Assembly: GCF_025854335.1 (NCBI RefSeq)
Contig: NZ_CP107716.1
Span: 1,853,001-1,917,000 of the forward strand
Direction of reading: 5' to 3'
From: Pelagibacterium flavum
GTDB lineage: Bacteria; Pseudomonadota; Alphaproteobacteria; Rhizobiales; Devosiaceae
DNA: 64,000 bases
Of the stretch, positions 13,793-25,166 are shown piece after piece. The notes below the pieces were generated by a model, which saw nothing but the letters and a program-made list of their open reading frames with translations, was not told where the DNA came from and ran no database searches. Position numbers and translations under genes: made by a program. The stretch's first letter is position 1. Each line of letters starts with the position of its first letter.

Positions 13793-14878
13793 ATGCGCAT
13801 TCTTTGCGGGGCCACGCTTTCGCTGGCCATTCTTTCATTCGCTTTGCCGGCCCTTGCCCAGACTCCCGAGCAGCCTGTGCTTGTCGACCAGATTGTTCTT
13901 CCGACCGAACTGATGCTGGACGGGGTGCCGTTTGGCGGCATTTCCGGGCTCGATTACGACCCGGAAAACGACATCTTCTACGCCATCTCCGACGATCGGG
14001 CGCAGAATGGTCCGGCGCGCTTTTATACGATCGGGCTGACGCTGGATGGCAGCGAGATCACCGGGCTCGATATCGTCTCGACCCATGAGCTTCTCAATAC
14101 CGAGGGACAGAGCTTTGCCGCCGGCGCCGTCGATCCCGAGAGCATTCGCTTTGCCGCGGACACCGGCACGATCTTGTGGACCAGCGAGGGCAATGCCGAG
14201 GGAGCGCCCGAGATCTACGAGGCCGATCTCGACGGCCATGTGGTGCGGACATTCGATGTGCCGGCCGCCTATATTCCCGATGCGGACGGGAAGGGCATCT
14301 ATGGCAATCAGGCCTTTGAAAGCCTGAGCCTTTCATTCGATGGCGCGAGCATCCTGGTGGGCACCGAGAACGGGCTGATGCAGGACGGTGGCAAGGCAAC
14401 GCTCGAAGCGGGCAGCCCGTCGCGCATCGCGGTCTTCGACCGGGACAGTGGAGACCTGACCGCCGAGTACATCTACCAGACCGACCCGATCCGTGTGCCT
14501 TCGACCGAGGAGCCAAATTACAATGACAATGGCCTTTCCGAGCTCCTGGCGCTCGACGAAGGCAGGATCATTGCGGTCGAGCGCACCTTCGCAAGCGGCT
14601 ATGGCAATGAGATCGCCTTTTATGTTGCCACGTTCGACGGAGCCGACAACATCGCAGGTGTTGCGACGATCTCGGGCACCGATGTGGTCCCGATGGACAA
14701 GCAGCACTGGTTCACGATCGGTGAAGGGGATTTCGGCCTCGATATCGACAACATCGAATCCATCGCCTGGGGACCTCAGATCGAGGGGAATCGCACTGTA
14801 TTGATCGCCTCGGACAACAACTTCAACCGCAACGGCCAGCTCACCCAGTTCGTGCTGTTGGCGGCGCCCGGACTCTGA
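13793..14878 (+). CDS. Exported phytase-like (esterase-like) protein
   Basis: 361 residues from the ATG at 13793; the longer frame upstream would read through the rpoC terminator. A signal peptide (MRILCGATLSLAILSFALPALAQ) predicts export to the periplasm. The body matches the 'esterase-like activity of phytase' family: GGISGLDYDPENDIFYAISDD near the start, then DPESIRF, FESLSLSFDG, NDNGLSELLALD and DNIESIAWGP. Substrate is unknown; members are beta-propeller-like and mostly uncharacterised. It is isolated between rpoC and rpsL. Confidence 0.8.
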   Translation: MRILCGATLSLAILSFALPALAQTPEQPVLVDQIVLPTELMLDGVPFGGISGLDYDPENDIFYAISDDRAQNGPARFYTIGLTLDGSEITGLDIVSTHELLNTEGQSFAAGAVDPESIRFAADTGTILWTSEGNAEGAPEIYEADLDGHVVRTFDVPAAYIPDADGKGIYGNQAFESLSLSFDGASILVGTENGLMQDGGKATLEAGSPSRIAVFDRDSGDLTAEYIYQTDPIRVPSTEEPNYNDNGLSELLALDEGRIIAVERTFASGYGNEIAFYVATFDGADNIAGVATISGTDVVPMDKQHWFTIGEGDFGLDIDNIESIAWGPQIEGNRTVLIASDNNFNRNGQLTQFVLLAAPGL

Positions 14879-14900
14879 GCCGGTTCGGGGGGGATTCGCG

Positions 14901-14926
14901 GGGAAGGGCCTTTGGAGGCCCTTTCC
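14901..14926 (+). terminator. Hairpin after the phytase-like gene
   Basis: AAGGGCCT (14904-14911) and AGGCCCTT (14916-14923) pair perfectly around a four-base loop, and the stem extends outward by G-U and two G-C pairs. There is no T run, so it may terminate weakly or only protect the 3' end. Confidence 0.5.
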
Positions 14927-15041
14927 TTCGGACGGGGCGACACCGGACTTGAAAATCGGGTCGCTCCGGGCCATATCCGGTCCTGCGCTGGGCGCAGGGC
15001 AGGGGTTCGGGGGCCAATCGGGCTTTTTTCCCCGGAATGTC

Positions 15042-15070
15042 TTGACGATTCTGAATCAACCCAGTAATAC
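15042..15070 (+). promoter_or_regulatory. Probable promoter of rpsL-rpsG-fusA-tufB
   Basis: TTGACG (15042-15047), a 17-base spacer, TAATAC (15065-15070). The -35 element matches at 5 of 6 positions and the -10 at 3 of 6. It is the best promoter-like match in the 443-base gap. Confidence 0.5.
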
Positions 15071-15321
15071 CCGCCCTACCTAAGCGGTCGGTCGTGATCC
15101 GGCATCGAATGTGAAGCGCCCAATGCGACACATTCAAGCCGATCAAACACACTGTCGGGTAGTTAGACGCAACAAGTCCTGGGCGCATGATTGCTTCCGC
15201 AAGGAGGTGATCCTCTGCATTCATGGCGCCACCGGTTCTCTATCGAGACCGGGAGGGCGCTGCTCGCTTGTTATGTCGAACAGGTTTTTGTTTGTACGGA
15301 TGAAAAGAGGGTTCGAGCGAT

Positions 15322-15693
15322 ATGCCGACCATTAATCAGCTGATCCGCAAGCCCCGGCAGGCCAAGCCGAAGCGGAACAAGGTTCCGGCGATGGAGGCCA
15401 ACCCGCAGAAGCGCGGTGTTTGCACGCGTGTCTACACGACAACGCCAAAGAAGCCGAACTCGGCTCTGCGTCGTGTGGCCAAGGTGCGCCTGGTCAATCA
15501 GCGTGAAGTCATTACCTATATTCCCGGCGAGGGGCACAACCTCCAGGAGCACTCCGTCGTGCTGATCCGCGGCGGCCGTGTGCGCGACCTTCCGGGCGTG
15601 CGCTATCACGTGCTGCGCGGCGTTCTGGACACCCAGTCGGTGAAGGATCGCAAGCAGCGCCGTTCGAAGTACGGCGCCAAGCGGCCGAAATAA
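15322..15693 (+). CDS. rpsL: Ribosomal protein uS12 with Arg at position 88
   Basis: 123 residues. S12 lines the decoding centre and controls accuracy. The two loops that contact streptomycin are visible: [10 protein letters not shown] keeps Lys43, but the second loop reads [13 protein letters not shown], with Arg88 (codon CGC at 15583-15585) where bacteria normally have Lys. K88R is an established streptomycin-resistance substitution (K87R in mature E. coli numbering). Changing AAG or AAA to CGC needs two or three base changes, so this is not a recent one-step mutant. rpsG follows after 15 bases. Confidence 0.97.
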   Translation: MPTINQLIRKPRQAKPKRNKVPAMEANPQKRGVCTRVYTTTPKKPNSALRRVAKVRLVNQREVITYIPGEGHNLQEHSVVLIRGGRVRDLPGVRYHVLRGVLDTQSVKDRKQRRSKYGAKRPK

Positions 15694-15705
15694 GGAGATC
15701 TGTGA

Positions 15706-16179
<474 letters not shown>

Positions 16180-16191
16180 GGAGAGACAGGC

Positions 16192-18282
16192 ATGGCCCGC
16201 GAATACAAACTCGAAGATTATCGCAATTTCGGCATCATGGCGCACATCGATGCCGGCAAGACCACCACGACCGAACGTATCCTGTTCTACACCGGCAAGA
16301 GCCACAAGATCGGTGAAGTTCATGACGGCGCTGCCACCATGGACTGGATGGAGCAGGAGCAGGAACGCGGTATCACCATCACTTCGGCCGCCACGACCAC
16401 ATTCTGGCAGGGCCGCGATGGCAAGAAGCGTCGCTTCAACATCATCGACACTCCGGGCCACGTTGACTTCACCATCGAAGTCGAGCGTTCGCTCCGCGTG
16501 CTCGACGGTGCCGTCGCGCTTCTCGATGCCAATGCCGGTGTCGAGCCGCAGACCGAAACCGTCTGGCGCCAGGCCGACAAGTACGCTGTTCCGCGTCTGA
16601 TCTTTGTCAACAAGATGGACAAGATCGGTGCCGATTTCTACCGCTCGGTGGAAATGGTCGGTACCCGTCTGGGCGCCAAGGCCGTCGTTCTGCAGCTGCC
16701 GATCGGCGCTGAAAGCGAATTTGCCGGCGTCGTCGATCTGATCGAGATGAAGGCATATGTCTGGGACGGTGAAGAGCTCGGCGCCAAGTGGGATATCGTC
16801 GATATCCCGGCCGACCTCAAAGATCGTGCCGAAGAATATCGCGAGCAGATGATCGAAGCTGCCGTCGAACTCGACGAAGCTGCGATGGAAGCCTATCTAG
16901 AAGGCCAGATGCCCGACAACGACACCATCCGCAAGCTGCTCCGCAAGGGCATCATTGCCAATAACTTCTTTGGTGTTCTGTGTGGTTCGGCGTTCAAGAA
17001 CAAGGGCGTGCAGCCGCTTCTTGATGCAGTGGTTGACTTCCTGCCGGCTCCCAACGACATCGAAGCCATCCGTGGTATCGACGCCAAGACCGAAGAGCCC
17101 ATCGAGCGTCACGCTGACGATGATGAGCCCCTTTCGATGCTGGCGTTCAAGATCGCCAACGATCCCCACATGGGTTCGCTGACCTTCTGCCGCGTGTATT
17201 CGGGCAAGCTCGAAGCTGGTGCGCAGCTCCAGAACACGGTCAAGGACAAGCGCGAGCGCGTCGGCCGCATGTTCCAGATGCACTCCAACTCGCGTGAGCA
17301 GATCTCGGAAGCCTATGCCGGCGACATCGTCGCCATCGTGGGCCTCAAGGACACCACGACCGGTGATACGCTGTGTACGCCGCAGTCGCAGGTTATCCTT
17401 GAACGCATGATCTTCCCCGATCCGGTTATCGACATCGCTGTCGAGCCCAAGTCCAAGGCCGACCAGGAAAAGATGGGTCTCGCCCTGCAGCGCCTTGCTG
17501 CGGAAGATCCCTCGTTCCGCGTCAAGTCGGACGAAGAGTCGGGCCAGACGATCATTTCGGGCATGGGCGAGCTTCACCTCGACATTCTCGTCGATCGCAT
17601 GAAGCGCGAATTCAAGGTCGAGGCCAATATCGGCCAGCCGCAGGTTGCGTATCGCGAAACGATCACGCGTGCTGCGGAAATCGACTACACCCACAAGAAG
17701 CAGTCGGGTGGTTCGGGCCAGTTCGCCCGCGTCAAGCTGACGATCGAACCCAATGAAACCGGTGCTGGTTTTGCTTTTGAAAGCAAGATCGTCGGTGGTT
17801 CGGTGCCCAAGGAATACATTCCGGGCGTTCAGAAGGGCCTGGAGTCGGTCATGGGTGCCGGTATCCTGGCAGGCTTCCCGATCGTGGACGTCAAGGCCAC
17901 GCTGACCGATGGTGCCTACCACGACGTCGACTCCTCGGTGCTGGCGTTCGAAATCGCCGGTCGCGCAGCGTTCCGTGAAGGTCTCCAGAAGGCCGGTGCG
18001 AAGCTGCTCGAACCCATCATGAAGGTCGAAGTGACTACGCCGGAAGACTATATGGGCGACGTCATTGGCGATCTGAACTCGCGCCGTGGTCAGATCCAGG
18101 GCACGGAAAGCCGCGGTGTCGTGCAGGTGGTCAACGCCTTCGTGCCGCTGGCCAACATGTTCGGTTACGTGAACTCGCTGCGCTCGATGAGCCAGGGACG
18201 TGCACAGTACACCATGGTGTTCGATCACTACGAGCAGGTGCCCCAGGCGGTCGCCGACGAAGTTCAGGCGAAATACGCCTAG
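16192..18282 (+). CDS. fusA: Elongation factor G
   Basis: 696 residues. The GTPase motifs are [14 protein letters not shown] (18-31), DTPGHVDF and NKMDK, followed by EF-G domains II-V. The C-terminal part has [17 protein letters not shown] and [17 protein letters not shown] drives translocation and, with RRF, ribosome recycling. It is part of the str operon; tufB starts 53 bases later. Confidence 0.98.
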   Translation: MAREYKLEDYRNFGIMAHIDAGKTTTTERILFYTGKSHKIGEVHDGAATMDWMEQEQERGITITSAATTTFWQGRDGKKRRFNIIDTPGHVDFTIEVERSLRVLDGAVALLDANAGVEPQTETVWRQADKYAVPRLIFVNKMDKIGADFYRSVEMVGTRLGAKAVVLQLPIGAESEFAGVVDLIEMKAYVWDGEELGAKWDIVDIPADLKDRAEEYREQMIEAAVELDEAAMEAYLEGQMPDNDTIRKLLRKGIIANNFFGVLCGSAFKNKGVQPLLDAVVDFLPAPNDIEAIRGIDAKTEEPIERHADDDEPLSMLAFKIANDPHMGSLTFCRVYSGKLEAGAQLQNTVKDKRERVGRMFQMHSNSREQISEAYAGDIVAIVGLKDTTTGDTLCTPQSQVILERMIFPDPVIDIAVEPKSKADQEKMGLALQRLAAEDPSFRVKSDEESGQTIISGMGELHLDILVDRMKREFKVEANIGQPQVAYRETITRAAEIDYTHKKQSGGSGQFARVKLTIEPNETGAGFAFESKIVGGSVPKEYIPGVQKGLESVMGAGILAGFPIVDVKATLTDGAYHDVDSSVLAFEIAGRAAFREGLQKAGAKLLEPIMKVEVTTPEDYMGDVIGDLNSRRGQIQGTESRGVVQVVNAFVPLANMFGYVNSLRSMSQGRAQYTMVFDHYEQVPQAVADEVQAKYA

Positions 18283-18335
18283 TTGGAAAACAATTAATCA
18301 GCGGCCCCGGGGCTGTCTGAAGATGGAGATATGTG

Positions 18336-19526
18336 ATGGGCAAGGAAAAATTTAGCCGTAACAAGCCGCACTGCAACATCGGCACTATTGGTCACGTTGA
18401 CCATGGCAAGACGTCGTTGACAGCAGCGATCACGAAGGTTCTGGCGGAGACTGGCGGGGCGACGTTCTCTGCTTACGACCAGATCGACAAGGCGCCTGAA
18501 GAAAAGGCTCGCGGGATCACGATTTCGACGGCGCACGTCGAATACGAGACCGAAAAGCGTCACTATGCGCATGTCGACTGCCCCGGCCACGCTGACTATG
18601 TGAAGAACATGATCACCGGTGCGGCCCAGATGGACGGCGCGATCCTTGTTGTTTCGGCTGCCGACGGCCCGATGCCGCAGACCCGCGAGCACATCCTGCT
18701 TGCCCGTCAGGTTGGCGTGCCGGCGCTTGTGGTTTTTTTGAACAAGGTCGACCAGGTCGACGACGAAGAGCTGCTCGAGCTGGTCGAGCTTGAAGTTCGC
18801 GAACTTCTGAGCTCGTACGAATTCCCCGGTGACGACATTCCGATCACCAAGGGTTCGGCCCTGATGGCGCTTGAAGACAAGCGTCCGGAAATCGGTCACG
18901 ACGCGGTTCTCGAGCTGATGAAGACCGTCGACGACTACATTCCGCAGCCCGAGCGTCCGAAGGACCAGCCGTTCCTGATGCCGGTCGAAGACGTCTTCTC
19001 GATCTCGGGTCGTGGCACGGTTGTGACCGGTCGCGTGGAGCGCGGCATCGTCAAGGTTGGCGAGGAAGTCGAGATCGTTGGCATCAAGCCGACGCTCAAG
19101 ACGACCGTTACCGGCGTTGAAATGTTCCGCAAGCTGCTCGATTCGGGTGAAGCGGGCGACAACATCGGCGCTCTGATCCGTGGTATCGACCGTACGCAGG
19201 TCGAGCGTGGTCAGGTTCTGTGCAAGCCCGGTTCGGTGACCCCGCACACCAAGTTCGTTGCTGAAGCCTACATCCTGACCAAGGAAGAAGGTGGCCGTCA
19301 TACGCCGTTCTTCACCAACTACCGCCCGCAGTTCTATTTCCGGACGACGGACGTGACCGGTGTGGTGACGCTGAACGAAGGCACCGAGATGGTGATGCCT
19401 GGCGACAATGTGGAAATGAACGTGGAACTGATCGTTCCGATCGCGATGGAAGAAAAGCTCCGCTTCGCCATCCGTGAAGGCGGCCGCACCGTCGGCGCCG
19501 GCGTCGTCTCCAAAATCGTCGCTTAA
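18336..19526 (+). CDS. tufB: Elongation factor Tu, second copy
   Basis: 396 residues from the ATG at 18336, with GGAG at 18325-18328 giving seven-base spacing; a GTG at 18333 is in frame but less likely. G1 GHVDHGKT (19-26), G3 DCPGHADY and G4 NKVD are intact. All bases from 18410 to the stop equal the first copy, which indicates ongoing gene conversion. It follows fusA and is read toward rpsJ. Confidence 0.98.
   Translation: MGKEKFSRNKPHCNIGTIGHVDHGKTSLTAAITKVLAETGGATFSAYDQIDKAPEEKARGITISTAHVEYETEKRHYAHVDCPGHADYVKNMITGAAQMDGAILVVSAADGPMPQTREHILLARQVGVPALVVFLNKVDQVDDEELLELVELEVRELLSSYEFPGDDIPITKGSALMALEDKRPEIGHDAVLELMKTVDDYIPQPERPKDQPFLMPVEDVFSISGRGTVVTGRVERGIVKVGEEVEIVGIKPTLKTTVTGVEMFRKLLDSGEAGDNIGALIRGIDRTQVERGQVLCKPGSVTPHTKFVAEAYILTKEEGGRHTPFFTNYRPQFYFRTTDVTGVVTLNEGTEMVMPGDNVEMNVELIVPIAMEEKLRFAIREGGRTVGAGVVSKIVA
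18410..19526 (+). repeat. Direct repeat, tuf copy 2
   Basis: Identical to 1-1117 with no mismatch found. The identity stops exactly at the TAA. The same-strand copies are 18.4 kb apart. Confidence 0.95.
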
Positions 19527-19592
19527 CGAGCCAATTGAGAGCGCGGTGCGCGAATGGCGCGCATCGCGGTCCTTTTTTCGGGATAGAACACA

Positions 19593-19901
19593 ATGAACGG
19601 TCAGAATATTCGCATCCGGCTCAAGGCGTTCGACCATCGCGTGCTCGATAATTCGACCCGCGAGATCGTCAACACGGCCAAGCGCACAGGCGCGCAGGTT
19701 CGCGGACCCATTCCGCTGCCGACGCGAATTGACAAATACACCGTCAACCGGTCGCCCCACGTCGACAAGAAGAGCCGCGAGCAGTTCGAAATCCGGACTC
19801 ACAAGCGTCTTCTGGACATCGTGGATCCGACCCCCCAGACGGTGGATGCACTGATGAAGCTCGATCTCGCCGCCGGTGTCGACGTCGAAATCAAGCTCTA
19901 G
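19593..19901 (+). CDS. rpsJ: Ribosomal protein uS10 (NusE)
   Basis: 102 residues, starting [19 protein letters not shown] and containing [31 protein letters not shown]. It is a 30S head protein and also the NusE partner of NusB and NusG in antitermination. It is the first gene of the S10 operon, 66 bases after tufB. A GC-rich inverted repeat (GCGCGGTGCGCGAATGGCGCGCATCGCGG) in that gap could contribute to S10 leader control, though this was not resolved. Confidence 0.97.
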   Translation: MNGQNIRIRLKAFDHRVLDNSTREIVNTAKRTGAQVRGPIPLPTRIDKYTVNRSPHVDKKSREQFEIRTHKRLLDIVDPTPQTVDALMKLDLAAGVDVEIKL

Positions 19902-19993
19902 GCTTAAGCGTTTAGACGCGGTTTTCGCTTTAGTGGGTCCTCTTGGGAAACAATGACCCGGAAAGCCGCAAGATAAAGAGAAGGTAACAACCG

Positions 19994-20689
19994 ATGCGTT
20001 CTGGATTGATCGCACAGAAGCTGGGAATGACCCGCATCTTCACCGATGACGGCGCTCATGTACCCGTTACCGTTCTGGCGCTGCAAGGCTGCCAGGTGGT
20101 GGGCCAGCGGACGCAGGACAAGGACGGCTATGTCGCGCTGCAACTCGGCGCAGGCTCGGTCAAGGTCAAGAATGTAAGCAAGGCCGAGCGCGGACATTAC
20201 GCCGCTGCCAAGGTCGAGCCCAAGCGCAAGGTCGTCGAGTTCCGCGTGAGCGAAGACAACCTTATCGAAGTGGGTGCTGAACTTCAGGCGGACCACTTCA
20301 TCGAAGGTCAGCTCGTGGACGTCACGGGCACTTCGATCGGTAAGGGCTTTGCCGGTGCCATGAAGCGTCACAATTTCGGTGGCCTGCGTGCATCGCACGG
20401 CGTGTCGGTCTCGCACCGCTCGCACGGTTCGACCGGTCAGAACCAGGACCCCGGCAAGGTGTTCAAGGGCAAGAAGATGGCTGGGCACATGGGTGCCGAG
20501 CGCGTCACCACCCAGAACGTCAAGGTCGTCAAGACCGATGTCGAGCGTGGCCTTATCATGGTTCAGGGTTCGGTTCCTGGCTCCAAGGGCGGCTGGATCC
20601 AGATCCGTGACGCCGTCAAGAAGCCGCGTCCGGAAGGTGTTGCGTTGCCTGGCTCGTTCAAGGCCGCAGCCAATGGGGAGAGTGCATAA
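19994..20689 (+). CDS. rplC: Ribosomal protein uL3
   Basis: 231 residues. It binds domain VI of 23S rRNA close to the peptidyl transferase centre and starts 50S assembly. The central loop with [21 protein letters not shown] contains the GQ site methylated by PrmB in other bacteria. Its stop overlaps the rplD start by one base (TAATG), so translation is likely coupled. Confidence 0.97.
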   Translation: MRSGLIAQKLGMTRIFTDDGAHVPVTVLALQGCQVVGQRTQDKDGYVALQLGAGSVKVKNVSKAERGHYAAAKVEPKRKVVEFRVSEDNLIEVGAELQADHFIEGQLVDVTGTSIGKGFAGAMKRHNFGGLRASHGVSVSHRSHGSTGQNQDPGKVFKGKKMAGHMGAERVTTQNVKVVKTDVERGLIMVQGSVPGSKGGWIQIRDAVKKPRPEGVALPGSFKAAANGESA

Positions 20690-21309
20690 TGGAACTCCAG
20701 GTCACAACCCTTGAGGGTAAGTCGGCCGGCAAGGTCACTCTCGATGACGCCGTTTTCGGTCTCGAGCCCCGCGCCGACCTGATCCAGCGCATGGTGCGCT
20801 ATCAGCTTCTGAAGCGCATGTCGGGTACGCACGACGTCAAAAATCGTGCCGAAGTGTCCCAGACAGGCAAGAAGTTCGGTCGCCAGAAGGGCGGCGGCGG
20901 TGCTCGTCACGGTTCGCGCCGTTCCAACATCTTCCGTGGTGGTGGTCGCGCATTCGGTCCGACTCCGCGCAGCCACGCGGTCGATCTGCCCAAGAAGGTC
21001 CGCGCGCTTGCTCTCAAGCACGCTCTTTCCGCCAAGGCAAAGGCCGGTGATCTCGTCATCATCGACCAGGCCACGGCCGAAGCGCCCAAGACCGCCGCAC
21101 TTCGCGCGATCTTCGGCAAGCTCGGTTTTTCCAATGCGCTGATTATCGGCGGCACCGAACTGGACACCAATTTCGCGCTTGCCGCGCGGAACATTCCCCA
21201 GATCGACGTGCTTCCGGCGCAGGGCATCAACGTTTACGACATTCTGCGTCGTGAGAAGCTGGTCCTGACCAAGGACGCTCTTGCTGCGCTGGAGGGCCGG
21301 TTCCAATGA
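20689..21309 (+). CDS. rplD: Ribosomal protein uL4
   Basis: 206 residues. The long loop in the exit tunnel is visible as a Gly/Arg-rich segment ([22 protein letters not shown]). In E. coli, L4 represses the S10 operon. It overlaps rplC by one base and rplW by four. Confidence 0.97.
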   Translation: MELQVTTLEGKSAGKVTLDDAVFGLEPRADLIQRMVRYQLLKRMSGTHDVKNRAEVSQTGKKFGRQKGGGGARHGSRRSNIFRGGGRAFGPTPRSHAVDLPKKVRALALKHALSAKAKAGDLVIIDQATAEAPKTAALRAIFGKLGFSNALIIGGTELDTNFALAARNIPQIDVLPAQGINVYDILRREKLVLTKDALAALEGRFQ

Positions 21310-21599
21310 GCGCGCTCAAGCACTACGACATCATCCGCAATCCGGTCGTGACTGAAAAGTCCACCATGGCTTCGGAAAACGGTCAGGTCGTGTTCGATGT
21401 TGCCATCGACGCAACCAAGCCGGAAATCAAGGCCGCCGTCGAGGCGCTCTTTGAAGTCAAGGTCAAGGCTGTCAACACGATCGTCCGCAAGGGCAAGGTC
21501 AAGCGGTTCCGCAACATGCTTGGCACCCGCAAGGACGTCAAGAAGGCCGTCGTTACCCTCGTTGACGGTCAGACCATCGATATTTCGACCGGTCTGTAA
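21306..21599 (+). CDS. rplW: Ribosomal protein uL23
   Basis: 97 residues with the bacterial signature [34 protein letters not shown] and the loop region [22 protein letters not shown]23 sits at the tunnel exit and docks trigger factor and SRP. The ATG overlaps the rplD stop (ATGA). Confidence 0.97.
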   Translation: MSALKHYDIIRNPVVTEKSTMASENGQVVFDVAIDATKPEIKAAVEALFEVKVKAVNTIVRKGKVKRFRNMLGTRKDVKKAVVTLVDGQTIDISTGL

Positions 21600-21622
21600 G
21601 AAGGCGAGAAGGAAGAGTTCAA

Positions 21623-22462
21623 ATGGCTTTGAAACAATACAATCCCACCTCGCCGGGCCGTCGCCAACTTGTCGGCATCAACCGGTCCGAGCTCTGGAAG
21701 GGCGGTCCGGTCAAGAAGCTGACCGAAGGTCTTTCCAAGTCGGGTGGCCGTAACAACAACGGTCGCGTCACTTCGTTTGCACGGGGCGGCGGACACAAGC
21801 GCAGCTATCGCATCGTCGATTTCAAGCGCACCAAGTTCGACGTCCAGGGCACCGTTGAGCGCCTTGAATACGATCCCAACCGGACCGCGTTCATTGCTCT
21901 GGTGACCTATGACGACGGTGAGCAGGCCTACATCCTGGCGCCGCAGCGTCTCGCTGCCGGTGACAAGGTGATCTCGTCGATGAACGCCGTGGACGTGAAG
22001 CCGGGCAACACCATGCCGCTCGAGCGCATGCCGGTCGGCACGATCGTTCACAATATCGAGCTCAAGCCAAAGAAGGGCGGCCAGATGGCCCGCTCGGCCG
22101 GCGCTTATGCTCAGTATGTGGGCCGCGATGCCGGCTGGGCGATCCTTCGCATGGGTTCTGGCGAACAGCGCCTGGTCCACGGCTCATGCCTTGCGACCGT
22201 CGGTTCTGTTTCCAACCCGGATCACTCGAACACCTCGATCGGCAAGGCCGGTCGCAATCGCTGGCTGGGCCGGCGTCCGAATGTTCGCGGTGTCGCGATG
22301 AACCCGGTCGATCACCCCCATGGTGGTGGTGAAGGCCGTACCTCGGGTGGCCGTAACCCGGTTACTCCGTGGGGCAAGCCGACCAAGGGCAAGCGCACCC
22401 GCACCAACAAGGCGACGGACAAGTTTATCGTTCGCTCGCGGCACCTCAAGAAGGGCAGGTAA
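21623..22462 (+). CDS. rplB: Ribosomal protein uL2
   Basis: 279 residues. The RNA-binding core is followed near the C-terminus by [20 protein letters not shown], containing the conserved His near the peptidyl transferase centre. L2 joins the subunits. rpsS follows after 3 bases. Confidence 0.98.
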   Translation: MALKQYNPTSPGRRQLVGINRSELWKGGPVKKLTEGLSKSGGRNNNGRVTSFARGGGHKRSYRIVDFKRTKFDVQGTVERLEYDPNRTAFIALVTYDDGEQAYILAPQRLAAGDKVISSMNAVDVKPGNTMPLERMPVGTIVHNIELKPKKGGQMARSAGAYAQYVGRDAGWAILRMGSGEQRLVHGSCLATVGSVSNPDHSNTSIGKAGRNRWLGRRPNVRGVAMNPVDHPHGGGEGRTSGGRNPVTPWGKPTKGKRTRTNKATDKFIVRSRHLKKGR

Positions 22463-22465
22463 GCC

Positions 22466-22744
22466 ATGGCACGTTCCGTCTGGAAAGGCCCGTTTGTCGA
22501 CGGGTATCTGCTGAAGAAGGCAGACAAGGTCCGGGAATCGGGCCGCAACGAAGTGATCAAGATCTGGAGCCGTCGCTCCACGATCCTGCCGCAGTTCGTT
22601 GGCCTCACCTTCGGCGTCTATAACGGTCAGAAGCACATCCCGGTGAATGTCTCCGAGGATATGATCGGCCACAAGTTCGGTGAGTTTTCGCCCACGCGCA
22701 CCTATTACGGGCACGCGGCCGACAAGAAGGCGAAGAGGAAGTAA
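22466..22744 (+). CDS. rpsS: Ribosomal protein uS19
   Basis: 92 residues, starting [20 protein letters not shown] and containing [23 protein letters not shown]. It pairs with S13 in the 30S head and forms inter-subunit bridges. It is packed between rplB and rplV with 2-3 base gaps. Confidence 0.97.
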   Translation: MARSVWKGPFVDGYLLKKADKVRESGRNEVIKIWSRRSTILPQFVGLTFGVYNGQKHIPVNVSEDMIGHKFGEFSPTRTYYGHAADKKAKRK

Positions 22745-22746
22745 CG

Positions 22747-23127
22747 ATGGGCAAGGAAAAGCGTGAACGCGCGCTCAAGGACACAGAGGCGAAAGCCGTC
22801 CTTCGCATGGTGCGCACGAGCCCCCAGAAGCTCAATCTGGTTGCCGCACAGATCCGTGGCAAGAAGGTCGAGAAGGCTCTGGCCGAACTCGAATTCTCGC
22901 GCAAGCGGATTTCGCTTTCGGTCAAGAAGACCCTCGAGAGCGCCATTGCGAACGCCGAAAACAACCATGGTCTGGATACGGACTCCCTGGTGGTCTCGGA
23001 AGCCTTCGTTGGCAAGGCTCTGGTGATGAAGCGGTTTCATGCACGTGCCCGCGGTCGCGGCGCTCGCATCGAAAAGCCGTTCTCGCATCTGACCATCGTT
23101 GTCCGTGAAGTCGAGGAGGCCGTCTGA
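22747..23127 (+). CDS. rplV: Ribosomal protein uL22
   Basis: 126 residues. The tunnel-lining beta-hairpin is seen as [27 protein letters not shown]22 forms the exit-tunnel constriction with L4 and is a site of macrolide resistance in other bacteria; nothing unusual shows here. It overlaps rpsC by one base. Confidence 0.97.
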   Translation: MGKEKRERALKDTEAKAVLRMVRTSPQKLNLVAAQIRGKKVEKALAELEFSRKRISLSVKKTLESAIANAENNHGLDTDSLVVSEAFVGKALVMKRFHARARGRGARIEKPFSHLTIVVREVEEAV

Positions 23128-23837
23128 TGGGCCAGAAAGTTAATCCGATCGGGCTTCGCCTCGGCATCAACCGCACCTGGGACTCCCGTTGGTACGCCAA
23201 CAAGGGCGAATATGGTTCGCTCCTGCAGGAAGATCTCAAGATCCGCGAGATGCTCGAGAAAGAGCTCAAGCAGGCCGCTGTTTCCAAGATCGTCATCGAG
23301 CGCCCGCACCGCAAGTGCCGCATTTCGATCCACTCGGCTCGCCCGGGTATCGTGATCGGCAAGAAGGGTGCGGACATCGAGAAGATCCGCAACAAGGTCA
23401 AGAAGTTCACCAATTCGGAAGTGCACATCAACATCGTTGAAGTGCGCAAGCCGGAAACCGACGCAACGCTGGTTGCACAGGGCATTGCCCAGCAGCTCGA
23501 ACGCCGCGTGGCGTTCCGCCGGGCCATGAAGCGTGCCGTTCAGACGGCAATGCGCATGGGCGCCCAGGGCATCCGCGTCAACGTTGGTGGCCGTCTTGGC
23601 GGCGCCGATATCGCCCGGACCGAATGGTACCGTGAAGGCCGCGTGCCGCTTCACACCCTTCGTGCCGACGTCGACTATGGTGTTGCCGAAGCCGCGACCA
23701 CCTATGGCATCATCGGTATCAAGGTCTGGATCTTCAAAGGCGAGATCATGGAACACGATCCGATGGCTCACGAGCGCCGCGCCACCGAAGGTGGTGACTC
23801 CGGCGGGCAGGGCCGCCGCGGTCCGGCTGCAAGCTGA
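23127..23837 (+). CDS. rpsC: Ribosomal protein uS3
   Basis: 236 residues with the KH domain ([22 protein letters not shown]) and the C-terminal S3 domain ([31 protein letters not shown]). S3 lies at the mRNA entry tunnel and takes part in helicase activity. A Gly/Ser-rich tail ends the protein. It overlaps rplV by one base. Confidence 0.97.
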   Translation: MGQKVNPIGLRLGINRTWDSRWYANKGEYGSLLQEDLKIREMLEKELKQAAVSKIVIERPHRKCRISIHSARPGIVIGKKGADIEKIRNKVKKFTNSEVHINIVEVRKPETDATLVAQGIAQQLERRVAFRRAMKRAVQTAMRMGAQGIRVNVGGRLGGADIARTEWYREGRVPLHTLRADVDYGVAEAATTYGIIGIKVWIFKGEIMEHDPMAHERRATEGGDSGGQGRRGPAAS

Positions 23838-23851
23838 TAGGACTATAAAAA

Positions 23852-24265
23852 ATGCTGCAACCGAAACGTACAAAGTTCCGCAAGGCCCACAAGGGCCGGA
23901 TCCACGGCGCCGCCAAAGGCGGCACCGATCTGAATTTTGGCGAATATGGCTTGAAGGCTCAGGAACCTGAGCGTATAACCGCCCGCCAGATCGAGGCCGC
24001 ACGCCGCGCGATGACTCGCTACATGAAGCGTGCCGGTCGTGTGTGGATCCGGGTTTTCCCGGATGTGCCCGTGTCGTCCAAGCCGACCGAAGTCCGTATG
24101 GGTAAAGGTAAGGGTGCTCCCGAATATTGGGCAGCCCGCGTCAAGCCCGGCCGGATCATGTTCGAAGTTGACGGCGTAAGTGAAGAGATTGCGCGTGAAG
24201 CTCTGCGTCTGGCGGCCATGAAGTTGCCGATCAAGACGCGGTTCGTCAGCCGCATTGCAGATTAA
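23852..24265 (+). CDS. rplP: Ribosomal protein uL16
   Basis: 137 residues, starting [19 protein letters not shown]. The core [26 protein letters not shown] includes the Arg hydroxylated by YcfD/RoxA in E. coli. L16 helps place tRNA in the A site. It is 14 bases after rpsC and 12 before rpmC. Confidence 0.97.
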   Translation: MLQPKRTKFRKAHKGRIHGAAKGGTDLNFGEYGLKAQEPERITARQIEAARRAMTRYMKRAGRVWIRVFPDVPVSSKPTEVRMGKGKGAPEYWAARVKPGRIMFEVDGVSEEIAREALRLAAMKLPIKTRFVSRIAD

Positions 24266-24277
24266 GGACGTACAGCG

Positions 24278-24478
24278 ATGGCAAAGCCGAGCGACGTTAG
24301 GGCAAAGACGGTCGACGAACTCAAGGACGAGCTCGTCAATCTGAAGAAAGAGCAGTTCAACCTGCGTTTCCAGCGCGCCACCCAGCAGCTGGAAAACACT
24401 TCTCAGGTGCGCAAGGTCCGCCGCGATATCGCGCGCGTCCAGACCGTGCTTGCTGAGAAGTCAGCAGAAGCCAAGTAA
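24278..24478 (+). CDS. rpmC: Ribosomal protein uL29
   Basis: 66 residues forming two antiparallel helices ([21 protein letters not shown]... [18 protein letters not shown]). It lies at the tunnel exit beside L23. It is followed 9 bases later by rpsQ. Confidence 0.96.
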   Translation: MAKPSDVRAKTVDELKDELVNLKKEQFNLRFQRATQQLENTSQVRKVRRDIARVQTVLAEKSAEAK

Positions 24479-24487
24479 GGAGCCAAG

Positions 24488-24721
24488 ATGCCCAAGCGTA
24501 TCCTGCAGGGGACAGTGGTCTCCGATACGAACGAAAAGACGGTTGTGGTGAGCGTCGAACGCCGCTTTACACACCCGATCATGAAAAAGACCGTGCGCCG
24601 GTCCAAGAAGTATCACGCACACGACGAGGCCAATGCGGCCAAGATCGGTGATGTGGTGCAGATCCAGGAATGTGCGCCGATCTCCAAGAACAAGCGTTGG
24701 ACGCTCGTTAACCCGGCGTAA
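24488..24721 (+). CDS. rpsQ: Ribosomal protein uS17
   Basis: 77 residues in an OB fold with the S17 signatures [23 protein letters not shown] and [11 protein letters not shown]. It binds the 5' domain of 16S rRNA early in assembly. A 76-base gap separates it from rplN, roughly where the S10 operon ends and the spc operon begins. Confidence 0.96.
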   Translation: MPKRILQGTVVSDTNEKTVVVSVERRFTHPIMKKTVRRSKKYHAHDEANAAKIGDVVQIQECAPISKNKRWTLVNPA

Positions 24722-24797
24722 CGCAAGAGCTCATAAAGAGGTCTAGTGCCGTGCCGGATACCGGACGCGGACCAGTAATTAAAGAAGGCAACCAGTC

Positions 24798-25166
24798 ATG
24801 ATTCAGATGCAGACGAACCTCGACGTCGCCGATAATTCGGGCGCTCGTCGTGTTATGTGCATCAAGGTGCTGGGCGGTTCGCATCGCAAGTATGCGTCTG
24901 TTGGCGACATCATCGTTGTGTCGGTCAAGGACGCCATCCCGCGCGGCCGCGTCAAGAAGGGCCAGGTTATGAAGGCTGTGGTGGTTCGCACCGCTTCCGA
25001 CATCCGTCGCCCGGACGGCACCGTGATCCGCTTCGACCGCAATGCGGCGGTGATCATCAACAACAACAAGGAACCGATCGGCACCCGTATCTTTGGCCCG
25101 GTTCCTCGTGAGCTGCGCGCGAAAAGCCACATGAAGATCATTTCGCTCGCGCCGGAGGTGCTGTAA
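24798..25166 (+). CDS. rplN: Ribosomal protein uL14
   Basis: 122 residues, starting [22 protein letters not shown] with a C-terminal [10 protein letters not shown]. It forms inter-subunit bridges and is the docking site of the silencing factor RsfS. First gene of the spc group; it overlaps rplX by one base. Confidence 0.97.
   Translation: MIQMQTNLDVADNSGARRVMCIKVLGGSHRKYASVGDIIVVSVKDAIPRGRVKKGQVMKAVVVRTASDIRRPDGTVIRFDRNAAVIINNNKEPIGTRIFGPVPRELRAKSHMKIISLAPEVL

Larger units (their letters stand above)
14879..15321 (+). other. Intergenic region before the str operon
   Basis: 443 bases with no credible gene. They contain a hairpin at 14901-14926 and a sigma70-like promoter at 15042-15070. About 250 bases of leader then precede rpsL, with an AAGGAGGTGATCC-like stretch at 15200-15212 that resembles the anti-SD complement but is not next to a convincing start. 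Confidence 0.6.

Noticed and set aside
15200..15212. AAGGAGGTGATCC before rpsL as a ribosome site for a hidden ORF
   Set aside because: It is a near-perfect anti-SD complement, but the frame behind it ends soon and does not match a known leader peptide.
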